Assembly (NCBI GenBank): GCA_001399705.1
Contig: LJCR01000175.1
Coordinates: 1-5,693, forward strand
Source of the DNA: Kouleothrix aurantiaca
GTDB lineage: Bacteria; Chloroflexota; Chloroflexia; Chloroflexales; Roseiflexaceae
DNA: 5,693 nucleotides
Direction of reading: 5' to 3'
Part shown: positions 5,474-5,693 of the stretch, piece by piece
Layout: each line of letters starts with the position of its first letter
Position numbering within the stretch: the stretch's first letter is position 1
Notes under the pieces: model-generated
The model's database searches: none
What the model was told of the DNA's origin: nothing
What the model saw: only the letters and a program-made list of their open reading frames with translations
Made by a program: the position numbers and the translations under genes

Positions 5474-5693
5474 TTACGCGCCACGCGGGTGAATGCTCAT
5501 CGGCATGCCGTGCTTCGGGCGCAGCGTGATCGCCACTTCCAGCTCGGGCTGGTAGCCGGGCGCCAGGCGGAAGTCGAAACGTTGCGCGCCATAGGCCAGC
5601 ACCAGCGGCCCTTCCATTTCGGCCAGGTTGTTGCCAATGCACTTGCGCGGCCCCGCGCCAAATGGCATAAACGCCAGGTGGTGGCGGCCAGCG
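5474..5693 (-). CDS. Cytochrome P450, C-terminal fragment (cut by window edge)
   Basis: Only the last 72 residues are in the window; the gene continues beyond 5693. They begin AGRHHLAFM and contain the heme-thiolate signature PFGAGPRKCIG, whose Cys (fragment residue 18) is the axial heme ligand. The L-helix NNLAEMEGPLVLAYGAQRFDF follows in shape, and then a C-terminal beta region ending in RPKHGMPMSIHPRGA. This is the normal end of a class-E-like bacterial P450, a monooxygenase that needs separate electron-transfer partners, none of which are visible here. The substrate cannot be inferred. A Met inside the signature region could be mistaken for a start, but the frame is open to the window edge and in register with family sequence before it. 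The stop is TAA; the gene is followed by a period-9 repeat and then a terminator. Confidence 0.95.
   Translation of the reverse strand, partial: AGRHHLAFMPFGAGPRKCIGNNLAEMEGPLVLAYGAQRFDFRLAPGYQPELEVAITLRPKHGMPMSIHPRGA

Overview
This is a GC-rich bacterial window whose intergenic DNA is visibly less GC-rich than its genes. The best guess for the source is a member of the Chloroflexota (Chloroflexia, Kouleothrix/Roseiflexus-like). The guess rests on the small protein at 1698-2033, which resembles a domain I associate with Chloroflexota LuxR/MalT-type regulators, and on the overall style of codon use and gene-end repeats. It is an inference from memory, not a database result.

Layout, left to right. 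Positions 30-1448 (+) encode a BBE-type FAD-linked oxidoreductase. Positions 1449-1697 hold no gene but are rich in signals: a 9-nt-period repeat just after the stop, a GNRA-capped intrinsic terminator, then a sigma70-like promoter overlapped by a perfect 13-bp-arm inverted repeat. That promoter should drive a 111-residue protein (1698-2033) and, 92 nt further on, a CPA2-family cation/proton antiporter with a C-terminal RCK module (2126-4175). The antiporter reading frame is broken by one extra base near 3623. Positions 4176-4355 separate this gene from a convergent SDR-type NAD(P)-binding gene (4356-5300, -) and contain an inverted repeat pair around a palindromic interspersed-repeat-like core. 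Upstream of the SDR gene on the same strand lie a terminator hairpin (5366-5392) and the last 72 residues of a cytochrome P450 that runs off the right edge (5474-5693, -).

How the parts fit. The FAD oxidase, P450 and SDR protein are redox enzymes, but the terminators between them argue for separate transcripts, so a single pathway is not established. The only clear operon candidate is the small protein plus the antiporter, behind one operator-like promoter. The most unusual pattern is that four of the five gene 3' ends carry related 9-nt-period repeats (CAGAT- or CACnGAG-type), 12-17 nt after the stop and always in the sense direction of the gene. The one exception is the small gene, which is probably internal to a transcript. 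No transposase, CRISPR array, tRNA or rRNA was seen.
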